NCBI GenBank assembly: GCA_958450365.1
Contig: CAUEEP010000921.1
Location: 62,001-126,000, forward strand
Source of the DNA: Mesorhabditis belari
Lineage: Eukaryota > Nematoda > Chromadorea > Rhabditida > Rhabditidae
Length of the DNA stretch: 64,000 nt
Reading direction: 5' to 3'
Shown in pieces: positions 1-29,030 of this stretch. The position numbers and the translations under genes are program-made. Position 1 is the stretch's first letter, and each line of letters opens with the position of its first letter. The notes under the pieces were generated by a model. That model was not told where the DNA came from, did not search any database, and was given only the letters and a program-made list of their open reading frames with translations.

Positions 1-479
1 AATATAAAGCAAAAACCCACACTAACGCCAGAAGCAGCAGTGGCAACAAAGCAGCTGATTGTTTCCATCTTGCTCGTCGTGTTTTCGATGTTCGTGAAGG
101 CGGTAGTACATTCTTATTCTTGTTGGCGACTTGCGACTTTGCGACTTGCGCCAATGCTCATGACTCCAGTATGTCGATTACTACAATCGACACACTGGAA
201 TCATGAGCATTGGCGCATATCGCATAGTTCTTTTGTCTTTTGTCGAAGTTCTTCTTGTTCGCCATTTGAAAGAATGATTAGATGAATAAGGATAAAAATT
301 AAATAATTTTGTGCATCTTTTAATTGACGGTTAAATGTACGTTAATATCCAAAATTTTACGTAAAATTAGCATATTTATGTCTGTCTGTCTGTCTGTCAA
401 GAGAATTTTCATTCAACCCCCTAAATAAAAGTAAGGCACAATCGAGAATTTATTTTCTCCATCGACTCGTTCTCCGAAA
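1..479. other. Upstream intergenic stretch with a hairpin
   Basis: I see no gene here. The only long open frame, from 40 to 285, begins with GTG and has no splice context, so it is not called. Positions 148-216 form a near-perfect hairpin: an arm of about 29 bases containing CCAATGCTCATGA is followed by a 6-8 base loop and its complement. A CTGT repeat (TCTGTCTGTCTGTC) lies near 379-398. The stretch probably contains the promoter of the gene starting at 480. Confidence 0.5.
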
Positions 480-1159
480 ATGGGCGTGAGTTTTTAAAAT
501 TTCAAACTTTATACTTTGTTTCCGTTGTTTAGTCGAGGAGCATTAATTTAACTTTAAATTAATCATGGTTTAAACAAAATCTGTCGCTTTTAGGAGACTC
601 CCACTCGTAAGAAGAAGAGAACATCTTCACAATCTTCACAAGCACCACCACCGCCCAAAGTTTGTTGCTTTTTTTAGCGAAAGTAGAAACTCGGGGTGTT
701 AAAATGACATAAACATTAACGTAAACGTTATGACGTAAACGCTTTTCACGTTTCCTAGAAATTGTTTTCTTTTCAGGCATATCAACCGCCACCTCAAGTT
801 GTCTACGTTCAACCACCGCCGCCAGTTTACTATCCTCTAGTAAGTTTATTGTTTTTAAAATAATGGTTCTAAAAACTTTTAATTTGATTCTTTTCATCTT
901 ATGGTTGAAAAGTTAAAGTTATTTTGTGTAAGATTTGTTAAAATGCGAAGACTTTAAATGTAGATCCTTTTTTAGCCACCACTCTATGGCTACGGATGCG
1001 GATATGGATGTAGCGGCTTCGGAGGTTATGGAGGATACGGTTATGGAGACGGATGTGCCGGATATGGGTATTTTTGTTTTCTAGTATTTTCCTAAATTTT
1101 TATCTACCAGATATTGTTGTGATCCCTACTGCTGTGGAGGAGGCTGTAGTATTATGTGA
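480..1159 (+). CDS. Gly/Tyr/Cys-rich small protein, five exons
   Basis: The exons are 480-485, 594-659, 777-839, 976-1067 and 1111-1159. All introns are GT..AG and the phases agree, giving 91 residues. The protein opens with Met-Gly, followed by a basic and Ser-rich stretch (TPTRKKKRTSSQSSQ). Next come two Pro-rich blocks (PPPPK, VVYVQPPPPVYYPL), then Gly-Tyr-Cys repeats (YGYGCGYGCSGFGGYGGYG), and a Cys-rich end (YCCDPYCCGGGCSIM). A polyadenylation signal AATAAA lies at 1240-1245. There is no signal peptide, so this is not a classical secreted cuticle protein. The composition resembles small GY-rich nematode proteins of unknown function. The Met-Gly start could allow N-myristoylation, but that is only an inference. 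The gene structure is well supported and the function is unknown. Confidence 0.85.
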
Positions 1160-1259
1160 ATGAACGATCACTTCGACATCCCACGATCGATAAAACTTGC
1201 AAAAAACCGATTTTGTGAACTATTGATTTTTGATGTCCCAATAAAAGAGCTTTGCTTTG

Positions 1260-1770
1260 TTGTTTAGCTTCCTTTGGAAACTAAAGGGATTCGCGATTTG
1301 TACTTGTATTTAATCTATCTTGAATTTGCTCAAAACAACGAAATTTTATCGTTACAAACAATAATTCACTTCAGTGGAAAATGAATAAAAAGGGTTACAA
1401 ATGAAAAAAACCGCTTTATATAGCCAAAATGTAGATAGAAAAGAATACACTCTAGCAAAAAATAACTCGCAAATAGGTGTTGATTGTAGATTCAACACAC
1501 TTTCCATAATAAAAATTTATTAATGAATAAAATAGATCATATCAAATTATATCTGCCTTCAGGAGAGTTGAAAAGAGAAAAACGCGCTAGCAAGTCGTTA
1601 GTAAATCTGTAATAGCGTACACCTAATTTTAAAAAGACTGAGGAATAGACTTTTCGGAAGATCGGCGAAGGAATGGTATTTTCGCTTTTCTTTGATCGCG
1701 TTAAAGTATCGCCATACCTTGTTCCAATATACTAAAGTCTAGCCTAGGCATCTTTAAAGGTACGGCATTT
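1260..1770. other. Intergenic, no gene seen
   Basis: This AT-rich interval separates the GY-rich gene on the plus strand from the Skp1-related gene on the minus strand. The two genes converge here, so both 3' UTRs should lie in it. I recognise no exon, array or element. Confidence 0.5.
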
Positions 1771-3987
1771 TCATTCCGCTTCAGAGGAGGAGGAAGTTGA
1801 CTCACAAGTTGATGACAAACGACGTTCTTGTGCTTTCTTGTGTCGATACTCCAGTATTGCGGCGAGCGGATTTTGCATACTAAAAAGAACCATATATAGA
1901 AGTATCATAAAATAATTTAAAACCTTATTTGTTAAAATTTTCCAACCTGAGTCGTGCCTGCTCTTCATCGGGTGGTTGTTTGACGCCGTAAACTTTGCGC
2001 ATTTCCTCGACACTTTTGCCCTGAAGATGAAAAGGTGTAGACAGGTAGACTAAATCACTTTACCTTTCCCTTGTCTGCGACTTTTTGTACGCACCAGTCG
2101 TAGAGATCGGGTATGTCAAGGTAGTTGGAAGCCTAAAATTGTACTACTGTAGATTACTGATTATTACAAGTATATTAAATAAACATTCAATAATCTCTAA
2201 AAACTAAATACCTACATTAAAAATCCGAAATAAAATTGCGTTTGAAATTGCAAGAGTTCGATTCTCCCATTCGATTTCCCGAGACAGCTCTTCTTTGTTC
2301 TTCGAACTAAACTATGTTAATCACAAATTTTTTATTTTAAAAACTAACGAGCGTTGTTCGTCGTAAGCAGGACAATTTTTCTTTATTTCCAGGTAAAAGA
2401 TGATCTAAAGAACTAACAATTTTTTAAATTTACAAGCAACTACCCAAGTAATAGTATTTGCTTCAATCATCGGTAGAATCATTGGTTCCATAGCTGCATC
2501 CGAGTCATGATCCGAGTCTAGTTCGTAAATCTAAAGAACGGTTAGAATGATCCTTTTAAATAAAGAATTTTACAATTTTCCCTAGTCTTCAGCTTTCATT
2601 TTACAGAAAAGTTTAACTAACTGGTGCACAAAAAATGAAGTGCTAGCAAAAGCGCTGCGTTTTTTGCGCCAAATTTAAACTTATGGAAATCACTGTCACA
2701 AATCACTTTTTCTCAACTTCTAACCAGCTTTTTTTTCAGTTTTCTGCTTCACAATTTTAGTTCTCATTGTTTTCAATTAGAAAACACGTTTAAATACCTA
2801 TACAGACCCCAACAACAGTCACTTTTGTGTCCCCGATTGGGCCTTTTTGCGGCAAAATAGCGAGCATCGGCGACGAGAAAAAACTGAAAAAAAATATAAA
2901 TGGTCAAGCAGAGTTGCTAGGAAAGAATGTTGAAAAGCGCAAATTTGGCGCAAATGATACGTGGCACAAATAATTTGGCGGTTTTGCTAGCACCCCGAAA
3001 AAATAAACAGAGCTTTGTAGATTTTGTGGCTGTTCAGTTTGTGCAAAGTCAAAAAGCGCAAATTATTAGTTAAGAACACTTCCAAAAGTTTGTTTGCTAG
3101 GTGAATTTTCGTACTACAAGGTGCTAAATTGTGGAACGGATGCTTATCGACGAATTAAAAGAAGAAAATGAAGAGAGTACTTCGAGTGTTATATATCATT
3201 TGAAAGCTCTTAATGAATCCTAAAAAAATAGAATAGCTAAATCAACAATTTGTGCCAATATTGGAAACATTTAAGGACCTGAACGTGACACTCCTGAAAA
3301 AGATGACCTTCTGTTTTAGTGTCAACTAGACCAGTTATTATATTGATTATTTCCGCATTAAATATAGGAATACAAATCTAACCAATTAGTACATACACTT
3401 CAGAAAAAGTTTTGATAAAAACTGAAAAAAAACGTAAATATCGAAAACTAGTGTTTTTAGAGAAACATTGAAATGTTCAAAAACAGTTTTTAACAGATTA
3501 AACCTAAAAACTTTCAATAATTAAAACGTTAAACGTTAAAGTCAATGAATACTTTAAAAAAACGAATACTTTCAAAACAAAATACGTTCAAAACGAATAT
3601 TTTCAGAACAAAATACAGTTAAAAATGTTGAAAATCGCTCTTTTTAAAAATTACCTCGGCTCAGGTCCTTAAATGTTTCCAATATTGGCACAAATTGTTA
3701 TTAACTATTCGATTTTGTAGTATTCATTAAGAGCTTTCAAATGATATATAACACTCGGAGTACTCTCTTCATTTTCTTCTTTTAATTCATCAATAAGCAT
3801 CCGTTCCATAATTTTGCCGCACCCTGTATTTGACTACCCTAAAAACTTGCTAGATCAAGGCTTAAGAAAAAAAAACTCTACATACATCCATGAATTGTCG
3901 CATTAGACCGGATCGGCGAGCCGCTTTCTTCGTGAGCGTGTGGACAGAACCATCTTCTGTTTCAACCTTGTAGATTCCGTTGGTCAT
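1771..3987 (-). CDS. Skp1-related protein (SCF ubiquitin ligase adaptor)
   Basis: The exons, in transcription order, are 3886-3987, 2444-2530, 2349-2404, 2216-2306, 2064-2132, 1947-2020 and 1771-1879. The phases match throughout and give 195 residues. The N-terminus (IYKVETEDGSVHTLTKKAA, residues 5-23) is the Skp1 BTB/POZ first strand. The C-terminal half has the Skp1 core (ASNYLDIPDLYDW, then GKSVEEMRKVYGV and DEEQARL). In SCF ligases Skp1 links cullin to F-box proteins, and nematodes carry many skr paralogues. The usual acidic loop before the core is replaced by a Lys/Glu-rich segment. After the normal end there is an extra basic and Ser-rich tail (HKKAQERRLSS..SSSSEAE). Intron 1, about 1.35 kb, has been invaded by two palindromic elements. 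A TTTTAG acceptor at 4002-4004, just upstream of the ATG, could be a trans-splice or 5' UTR site. Confidence 0.88.
2641..2992. mobile_element. Palindromic MITE in Skp1-related intron 1
   Basis: The ends are inverted copies (TGCTAGCAAAA at the left, TTTTGCTAGCA at the right). The inner arms also pair around the GCGCCAAATTT / AAATTTGGCGC blocks. There is no coding capacity. It is a non-autonomous fold-back element of unknown superfamily. Confidence 0.6.
3112..3829. mobile_element. Tc1-like MITE with about 160-bp inverted ends
   Basis: The left arm at about 3118-3283 and the right arm at about 3660-3829 are diverged inverted copies of about 160 bp. The outer right end, GCACCCTGTA, resembles the ACAGGGTGC termini of Tc1-type transposons. 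The centre is AT-rich with no ORF. It sits inside intron 1 of the Skp1-related gene. Confidence 0.65.
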
Positions 3988-4288
3988 TTCTTGGCGAGCA
4001 CCTAAAAACAAAACATTAAACGTGTAAAAAGAAGTGAAAAAGCAAAAAGAAGTGAAAGCTTGGCCAGGTAAAACACAAAGATCAGCTTAAAACAGCTCAT
4101 TTTTCAATTTGAAAATGGCCCTAGTTCATTTCAGAAAGTCGTCAATCTCAATAGAAAGTCGCTACGAGACTTCCCGTTTCCACTGATAATGACGTTTGCA
4201 GAAATTAGTATTAATTAATTTACATTTAAAACCCAAATAAATAAAGCGCAGCCGGCAAAATTTTCATTTCTATTCAATCTTTTCAAGT

Positions 4289-6232
4289 ATGGCTTCTTCT
4301 GTCAACAATTTTGTCATCTTGGATCAGGTGAATCGTTTCTTCATCATTTTTTAACACTTTGTGGGTTTGATAGCTAAAATTCATTGAATCCTTGTTAAGT
4401 TTTTATTAGAGTGTAAAAAGTAGCCGCTAACTGTGTTGCAAAGTTTAAAAAACGATCCATACGATTCATGTAGTAGATTTAGATGTAGTATGATTTAGAC
4501 ATTGATCATGTTTGACGTCGAGCAAGTGGAGAACGCCTCACAAACGATCACGATTCGACGTCATCCCGATTGCAGGGTTACTTTTTGTGCAAACTAGCTT
4601 TTACGTAGTCTTAAATCTTCAAGATACTTTACAGTAGCCTTTGTTGGAGGCAAACTTAACTTTGTATTACCACAGGCTAGACTAGCTTTTTGGGTCGAAT
4701 AGCTGTTGCGAAGTTCACCGTAAATACGAAAAGTACCCCCTCCCATAATGACGGTCCGGAGTGTCGCGTAGTCTGGCTTTGAACGCACTTTTCTCGACAC
4801 TGGTTTATGCTACAACGCGCGCTTAGGTCGCGAAATCGGGCTTTTTGTACCAAACATTTGAAACTACAGGCGCTTTGAAAAAAATAAAATACTAAAAAAC
4901 TTTTGCGACTACGCGAATGTATGAGGGGGTGGGGTACTATTGCATTATTTACGGTATTATTAATTTCAGTCTTTAGAACTTCATAAACAATCAGTCTTTA
5001 GGTGCCAGTGTGTTGGCGTCTTTTGACGAATGGGCCGACTCGTTACATGGTTGCACCAAATGGCGGCATCATCAACAATAGCAATCCTCTACAGGTTGAA
5101 TGGTTCATTTTATCCGTGATAAATAAACTAGATTCAGATCCGAATCGAGCTCTTGGAGAACAAGTATGACCCCCGCCACATCATGCACATTCAGGCGATC
5201 GAAGCGCGGGAAATCAAGGATTTTCAAGTGGTTAGTGCTTGCTTGGGCCCATTTTTTAAAGTTAGTGCCAAGAAAAAATTGTTGGTCCAATTTCTAATGA
5301 TGCCGAATACTAGTTAAATCGACTATCCTCGTCAAAGTTAGTGTTGATTTATTAGAGACATAGTTATGTCCAGTGAGCAATTAGATTTAAGATCGTGGCA
5401 ATTATTGAGCAATTAGATAGTCGCTTTAGCCCATTTAATGTAACTAACATGTGTACTTCATATATCAAGTAAAACTTAACGATCCTAATTATTTTTGTTT
5501 AGTTATGGGCTGCACTTCCAGATCCAAGCCAAATTCAGAAGATCACCCTCGAGTTAAGCACGACCGTTCTCAGTCTGGATCGAGCTGTGGCTCTTGGTGA
5601 AGAAGTAAAATTTTAAATAACTTTATAACTCAAGAACAGTATGTGTTGCCAAATTCTGGTTTTTTAGGCTGCTCTTTCGAAATCGGCTTCTTTAACGGAC
5701 ATGCTGAGCGCTAGCAACTTGATGGGAGAAGCACGCCTTAAAGAACTTCAACAAATTCATGCATGCATTGAGGTTGATAGTTTTATCGATACGAACTTCA
5801 CTAAAATATTTAACAAACGAATATCTAAATATTATCCAACGCTGAATTTTATCGCCTTTAATATTCAAGTTTAGGCTGACACCGAACGAATCAAGTCTGA
5901 TTGCGAGGAGATGGAGCGTCTCAAGGCCGCTCTAATACAGAAAGTCGATGAACAGTTGGTTTTTTCAAACTTTAACTATTTAATTGTTTTTTTAGGCGAG
6001 CCATGGTGCAAGCCTTGCAGAAGCAATTGGAGAAAGCCGAGGAGACTTCACAAAGACTTCAGAAGGAAGAAGCCGACGCCAACGATGTGGAGGTACTGAA
6101 TAGTTTATTCTATTTAAGTTATTTACAGTACTTTACAGTATACCAATACAAAATTTGCCACAAAGTACTGTTTAATTTATGTTCTTTTAGGTGCAAGAGA
6201 AGCCTCGGTTCATGTCTTGCGTCTGCTCATAG
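4289..6232 (+). CDS. VAP-like MSP-domain protein with C-terminal CVCS
   Basis: The nine exons are 4289-4327, 4499-4576, 5002-5094, 5132-5230, 5503-5604, 5668-5772, 5875-5954, 5996-6092 and 6191-6232. The phases agree and give 244 residues. Residues about 10-120 form a major-sperm-protein/VAP beta-sandwich (ITIRRHPDCRVPVCW, PTRYMVAPNGGIINN, YDPRHIMHIQA, LWAALPD). Known VAPs tether the ER to other membranes by binding FFAT peptides through this domain. Residues about 150-235 are a charged coiled-coil region (LKELQQIHACIE, VQALQKQLEKAEETSQRL). VAPs normally end in a transmembrane anchor. Here the protein stops at RFMSCVCS, with Cys at position -4 as in a CaaX box, so lipid anchoring could replace the helix. 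An AATAAA lies at 6275-6280. The intron at 4577-5001 carries a TIR element. The V/GTGG donor choice at 5230 is uncertain by one codon. Confidence 0.85.
4736..4934. mobile_element. TA-flanked palindromic element, diverged copy
   Basis: It begins with CCCCCTCCCATAATGACGG and ends in GGGGGTGGGG, with TA on both sides. The left two thirds matches the element at 44840-45067, including the blocks around GTCGCGTAGTCT and CTCGACACTGGTTTATGC. The right arm is badly decayed. It lies in an intron of the VAP-like gene. Confidence 0.6.
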
Positions 6233-6280
6233 ATCGGATCTTCGACAAATAAGTTTACAGTTCGTTTTTTAATGAATAAA

Positions 6281-6963
6281 GTTTTTGCAATGTTTATATT
6301 TAGCTGTTTTTAATATTGATTTTTTAAAACATTTATCTGAAAAAGTTCAATTATCAAGCGATAAAGGAGCGTGGTAACACCATGTAAAAAGAATGCCGAT
6401 ATCGCTTGCATGCACGTTGCCCGGCCTTTAAATATAAATAATGACATAAAAATGGTAAGAACAAAGGAATTTAAGAGAATGGGTGCAGTAAAGTAAGTAA
6501 AAAATGAAAGGAAAAGCGCTCAACTCGTACGTCAACTTTAGTTCCTTTATATAAAAAAGTATTCAAAAATTTGAAAAAGGAAAAAAAAGGAAGTGAAAAA
6601 TGAAGGACTTGATGGGCTCACGGGTCAAAAATCACTTGATTTGTTGGGGGGAAACCTGAATTTTTCGGAAAGTTTTGGAATGTTGAATGGTGGAATGAAG
6701 AAATGGTGGATTTCCAGTTGAATAGTAAAAAACTGCCGTTCAACTGGTTTTCTACATAGTAAACATAAAGACAATAAAATTTCTACATAGTAAACATAAA
6801 GACATACGACAATAGCACCAATTGCACATATGTCGAAAATGAGAAAAAAATTTTTGACATCCAGTTTTAAAATGCTGACAGTCCACTGGGTTTTGAATTG
6901 GAAAAAGAAAATGCTATTGGTTTAACCGAATGAAATGTTGAAATGAAATGTTTGATGTGGAGT
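6281..6963. other. Intergenic between converging genes
   Basis: This interval lies between the 3' ends of the VAP-like (+) and nhr-23-like (-) genes. A segment of about 33 bases containing TTCTACATAGTAAACATAAAGAC is duplicated in tandem at about 6750-6805. No other gene is seen. Confidence 0.5.
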
Positions 6964-24483
<17,520 letters not shown>

Positions 24484-25060
24484 TCGCATAGAGAAATATG
24501 ATTTTAAAATTGAACAATTGAAGGATAACAATTGAAGTCAAATAGAGTTGGAGAATAAAGTAGGTTTGGGGGAAGGGGAAAGAGTTTTGGGGGGAAGGGG
24601 AAGGGGAAAGAGTCTCTCGCAAGGATGGAGGCGGAGTCCTGTACAGGCGAGTCCCCCCGATCGAGCATGGCTGTGCCGGGGTGATCCCCTTCACTGGGAA
24701 TCCCCCCTTTGAGTTTGGAACTTTCAAAATCCATTCATTTCTTTTCCCCGAACTCGAGATCTCAGGCAAAAAAGCACTTAGCCAAGGATAAGCCTTGAAA
24801 TCAAACGATGAACATTTAAAGAAAGCTGGATTTAAGTTCATCTAGTGAATGACATGTCACTACGTTGTACTACGTTGTACTACGTTGTACTACTATTTTT
24901 ACGATTAAACAAAGCAAATTAGTACTTACTAAATCAAGCAAAATTCATGTAAAAGTCTCAAACGTAAAGGAATGATATTTCTTTCAAAAATACAGGCAAA
25001 TAGGCATTTAATTTGATTAAGATAATAGCAAACGAATAAAAAGATCTTAAGTAAAAAGAT
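24484..25060. promoter_or_regulatory. Upstream region of the long nhr-23 transcript
   Basis: This lies immediately 5' of the first coding exon. A G-rich tract (24566-24610) and ACTACGTTGT repeats (24862-24892) are present. The open minus frame at 24353-24841 overlaps the start exon and has no independent support. No TATA box is evident. Confidence 0.3.
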
Positions 25061-25239
25061 ATTAAGATAAAAAGTAACAATTATAGATAAAAGACTGAAA
25101 AATCCGAATTATCAAAAACAATATTTCCAACACGATCTCTATTGACGGCTTGCTCAAGTCAAGCTGGGCCAATTGTTTTGCTCCTTCTAGAATTGGACTA
25201 TCTTTCTTGAAACAGTGAATGAAAGCATCTTTCGATCCA

Positions 25240-25880
25240 TCTAAAGCCCTCGTAATTGCACAATTTTGCCTCTTTCCTGGGGCAGGAATTCGCCCCAAGA
25301 ATTTCGACATCGTAACGCGTGGAGCGACAGGGTTGGCTTGGTCCTTCTGGAATTGGACTATCTTTCTTGAAACAATGAATGAGAGCATCTTCCGAACCAT
25401 CCAAAGCCCACGCAAGCTTCCAGGTATCCATTCAAGGCCCACAATTTTGCCTCTTTCCTGGGGCAGGAATTCGCCCCAAGAATTTCGACATCGTAACGCG
25501 TGGAGCGACAGGGTTGGCTTGGTCCCCCACGGGTCCTTCTGGAATTGGACTATCTTTCCTGAAACAGTGAATGAGGCATCTTCCGAACCATCCAAAGCCC
25601 ACGCAAGCCTTCCGGGGATCGATCCAAGGCCCACAATTTTGCCTCTTTCCTGGGGCAGGAATTCGCCCCAAGAATTTCGACATCGTAACGCGTGGAGCGA
25701 CAGGGTTGGCTTGGTCCCCCACGGGTCCTTCTGGAATTGGACTATCTTTCCTGAAACAGTGAATGAGAGCATCTTCCGAACCATCCAAAGCCCACGCAAG
25801 CCTTCCGGGGATCGATCCAAGGCCCACAATTTTGCCTCTTTCCTGGGGCAGGAATTCGCCCCAAGAATTTCGACATAGTG
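25240..25880. repeat. About 190-bp tandem repeat
   Basis: About 3.5 copies of a GC-balanced unit carry blocks such as TTTGCCTCTTTCCTGGGGCA and TCTGGAATTGGACTATCTTT. The copy starts near 25439, 25630 and 25823. The unit length is nearly constant (about 192), so frames stay open on both strands. These are not genes. Related single copies lie at 36563-36790. Confidence 0.85.
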
Positions 25881-26340
25881 ATGCTCAAAACGATAAAGTC
25901 GGCTTAGTCTCTCACAATTCCCTCTCTTTTTCTGATTCCAAAGGTAGCACCTATCTATCGGGAATATGTGCCAGAAAGTGAGCGGTGATGCGCGCGCATA
26001 AAGAGCACCCAGTCATTTACAGGAATTCTTTTTTTGCTTTGTAAATTGCACAGAAAGAAGATATTCAGCTGTGAATTTGTGCTCGGGGATTTTCGAGATC
26101 GGCGAATCAATTGGCGGTATTCATTTTCTTGTGTCTACCAATTAAAACTCGAATTTAAATGGTCTAAACTTTACATTCAAAAATTCTCTTTAACGGTACT
26201 ATCTGCCGATAATTTGGTTTTAGTGAGAATCGATTTTCCAGGTTTTCCAGAAGAATCCAATTGTGGATTTAAGAAAGTAAACCATTGTTTTTCCCGAAAG
26301 AATCCTTTGGTTTTCATTTAAACGTTTTCCAGAAAGAATC
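25881..26340. repeat. Dispersed repeat flank shared with 36830-37030
   Basis: Blocks such as GTGCCAGAAAG, AAGATATTCAGCTGTGA and GATTTTCGAGATCGGCGAAT recur in the same order and spacing at 36850-37010. The 190-bp array and this flank therefore form one mobile or duplicated unit. Confidence 0.6.
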
Positions 26341-26429
26341 CATTGAGATGGTGTGTCATAAGTTCAAAAATTGAGCGAAGAATGACTCATTGTCAATGTG
26401 TTAATTCAAAACGCCTCAACTTTTGATAG

Positions 26430-26775
26430 AAAGCTGATAGAAAGCTGTTTGATCGATAGAAAAGCTGATAGAAAGCTGTTTGTTCGATAGAAAGCTGATA
26501 GAAAGCTGATTGTTCGATAGAAAGCTGATAGAAAGCTGTTTGATCGATAGAAAAGCTGATAGAAAGCTGTTTGTTCGATAGAAAGCTGATAGAAAGCCGT
26601 TTGTTCGATAGAAGGTTGATAGAAAGCTGATAGAAAGCTGATTGATCGATAGAAAGCTGATAGAAAGCTGATTGTTCGATAGAAAGCTGATAGAAAGCTG
26701 TTTGTTCGATAGAAAGCTGTTAGAAAGCTGTTTGTTCGATAGAAAGCTTATAGAAAGCTGATAGTAAGCTGTTTG
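26430..26775. repeat. Composite array (GATAGAAAGCTG / TTTGTTC)
   Basis: About 24 copies of GATAGAAAGCTG, in groups of two separated by TTTGTTC or TTTGATC, make a higher-order repeat. Confidence 0.9.
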
Positions 26776-26894
26776 AACTGATCTAATGATTCAAAAACCC
26801 AAGTTTTTTTAGGTATTCTACTCCTCTTCAATTAATAGATCTTGAGGACATATCGATGACCTCGATGAAGGGATTGAGGGGATGGGATGTTCCC

Positions 26895-27010
26895 ATCTTC
26901 CTCTCTTCCATCTTCCTCTCTTCCTCTCTTCCTCTTCCTTCTCCTCTCTTCCTCTTCCTCTCTTTCTCATCCCGATTGTTGCCAGCCTCTTCTCATATCC
27001 ATTCATTTCT
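26895..27010. repeat. CT-rich tract
   Basis: Irregular TCTTCCTC repeats. The long frames on both strands follow from composition. Confidence 0.7.
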
Positions 27011-27629
27011 ATTCTTTTTCTTCTCTTCTCTCTTTTATTTGTCCCTAACATTTACCGCATTGAACCTGGTTGTCCTTCAAGACAAAGATACCACCAATTA
27101 AGCAATCCCATAATATTTCTTATATAGAAAATTATTCAAATCCAGAAAATCCACGTCTCAGTTAATTCTAACTACTTCTTGAATCCAAAAAAACCCTAAA
27201 TACGTTTGTTTTCAAAAAAAATTATACATTCGGTATTAGCGAGGCGTTTTTTTTTTGAGTGAAATCGGTCATTTGAAAAACATAAGCGCCTTTCACTGAC
27301 CATCACCGAAAAATGGACTTGTAACAAGCTTGTGCCACCCGCTTTCACTGTTTTGAGGTTTTTTTTTGGCTAAACTTTTTCATTAGAATTGGAAAAGATC
27401 CAGATTAGGTGTTAAACTGAAAATTTTACGATGATTTTGTTCATTTCAATCTATCCAGTTTATTTGCTTAATCTAAACGTCTCTTAATCTAAACGTCTCT
27501 TAATCTAAACGTCTTTGGGCTTTCTAAGCCTGTCTTTAGGCTGAATCCAGTTCCATTAACAATTCATATAAGTAATACTATCTGTACTTTGTGCTCTAAT
27601 CTAAATCTAATCTAATTTAGATTTCTAAT

Positions 27630-28055
27630 GCGCTGAAGATCTAGAAGTAGAACTAGAACTGGAACTAGAACTAGAACTAGATCTATAACTAGATCTATAA
27701 CTAGATCTAGAACTAGATCTAGAACTAGATCTAGAACTAGAACTAGCTCTAGAACTAGCTCTATAACTAGCTCTAGAACTAGCTCTAGCTCTATAACTAG
27801 CTCTAGAACTAGCTCTAGATCTATAACTAGCTCTAGAACTAGCTCTAGCTCTAGAACTAGCTCTAGAACTAGCTCTAGAACTAGAACTAGAACTAGATCT
27901 CGCTCTAGCTCTAGAACTAAATCTAGAACTAGCTCTAGCTCTAGAACTAGATCTAGAACTAGCTCTAGCTCTAGAACTAGCTCTAGAACTAGCTCTAGCT
28001 CTAGAACTAGCTCTAGAACTAGCTCTAGCTCTAGAACTAGCTCTAGAACTAGATC
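27630..28055. repeat. Hexamer-based array (CTAGAACTAGCT)
   Basis: About 70 hexamers (CTAGAA, CTAGCT, CTAGAT) are arranged in changing order. The Ser/Arg-only minus frame (27625-28065) is repeat translation and should not be read as an SR protein. Confidence 0.9.
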
Positions 28056-28439
28056 TTAAGTGCATTAGAAATCTAGAACGATCTTAGAAATAGTTTAAAG
28101 TCAAATCTTTAAAAAGATGATGCAAAGCTCGATGGGAAATTTTCAAAATGACGTGTTGTTCTGTATTTGTGAAATTGCTCAAGATGAACATCGGCTCTGT
28201 TTTGGATAAAGCCGGTTTTTTCAGGCTGAATTGTGCGAGAAAGATGAACGGCTAAGGAGAAGAGAGGGAAATCGACACGAAAACATCCAAATATCCACAC
28301 ATACACACATCTGAGTCACAAATAAAGGAAAAGGGTCACGCGGTTTCAGGAGAATAACAGGATTTGATTTGAAAAAAATGAGCCCAGTAAGCAAAGTTAG
28401 TGCTTTTGCTTAAAACACAACCTTTCTCAACTTGTACTC

Positions 28440-28690
28440 AACTCTAAACACTCAACTTGTACCGTACATTCTTGTACTGTACGTTCTTGTACCGTACATT
28501 CTTGTACCCTACATTCTTGTACCGTACATTCTTGTACTGTATTGTACCGTACGTTCTTGTACTGTACGTTCTTGTACCGTACGTTCTTGTACTGTACGTT
28601 CTTGTACCGTACGTTCTTGTACTGTACATTCTTGTACCGTACGTTCTTGTACTGTACATTCTTGTACTGTACATTCTTGTACCGTCAAGT
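28440..28690. repeat. About 15-bp array (TTCTTGTACCGTACA)
   Basis: About 16 copies. GTAC palindromes dominate, and all three frames stay open on both strands. Confidence 0.9.
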
Positions 28691-28937
28691 TGAGTAGTTC
28701 AAGTCATATAATTCTTCAATTAACATTTGCTTCATAAAGAAAGAGTCGGTTTTAAATGAATAACAATTTTTAAATGGAATAGCTACCGAATGATGAACAA
28801 AATCACTGAAACTTTACAAAGAATACTGTAAAATTCGAGAATAAAGATTTAGTATATAAAGAAGAAAAAGGATTATCACAGATCTAAAGCCTTTACAAAG
28901 ATATAAAGGAATATAAAGCCCTATCCTCGCGACTGGG

Positions 28938-29030
28938 AGACGTGCTGGTGTAGCTCATTGGTAGAGCGTTCGACTGGTAAGCGGTCAGCGATAGCGATAG
29001 GCCGCGGGTTCGAATCCCGGTGCCGACCCC
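28938..29030 (+). pseudogene. tRNA-like sequence (Thr-like)
   Basis: The D-arm TAGCTCATTGGTAGAGC is perfect and the B-box GGTTCGAATCC is exact. The anticodon region CGACTGGTAAGCGG does not form a proper stem. An extra GATAGCGATA insert enlarges the variable region. The acceptor ends do not pair. Confidence 0.55.

Noticed and set aside
40..285. 81-codon frame at the left edge
   Set aside because: It starts with GTG and spans a hairpin, so it is not plausible in a eukaryote.
25062..25878. 255- and 219-codon frames on opposite strands
   Set aside because: They overlap a tandem array of about 190 bp that is open on both strands. There is no codon-level protein character.
27625..28065. Ser/Arg-rich 146-codon frame resembling an SR protein
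   Set aside because: Pure CTAGAA/CTAGCT hexamer array. The composition is forced by the repeat.
28110..28230. Short plus frame MMQSSMGNFQND
   Set aside because: 30 codons, with no in-phase partner exon. Insufficient.
28938..29030. Functional tRNA-Thr
   Set aside because: Good D-arm and B-box, but the anticodon and acceptor stems do not pair.
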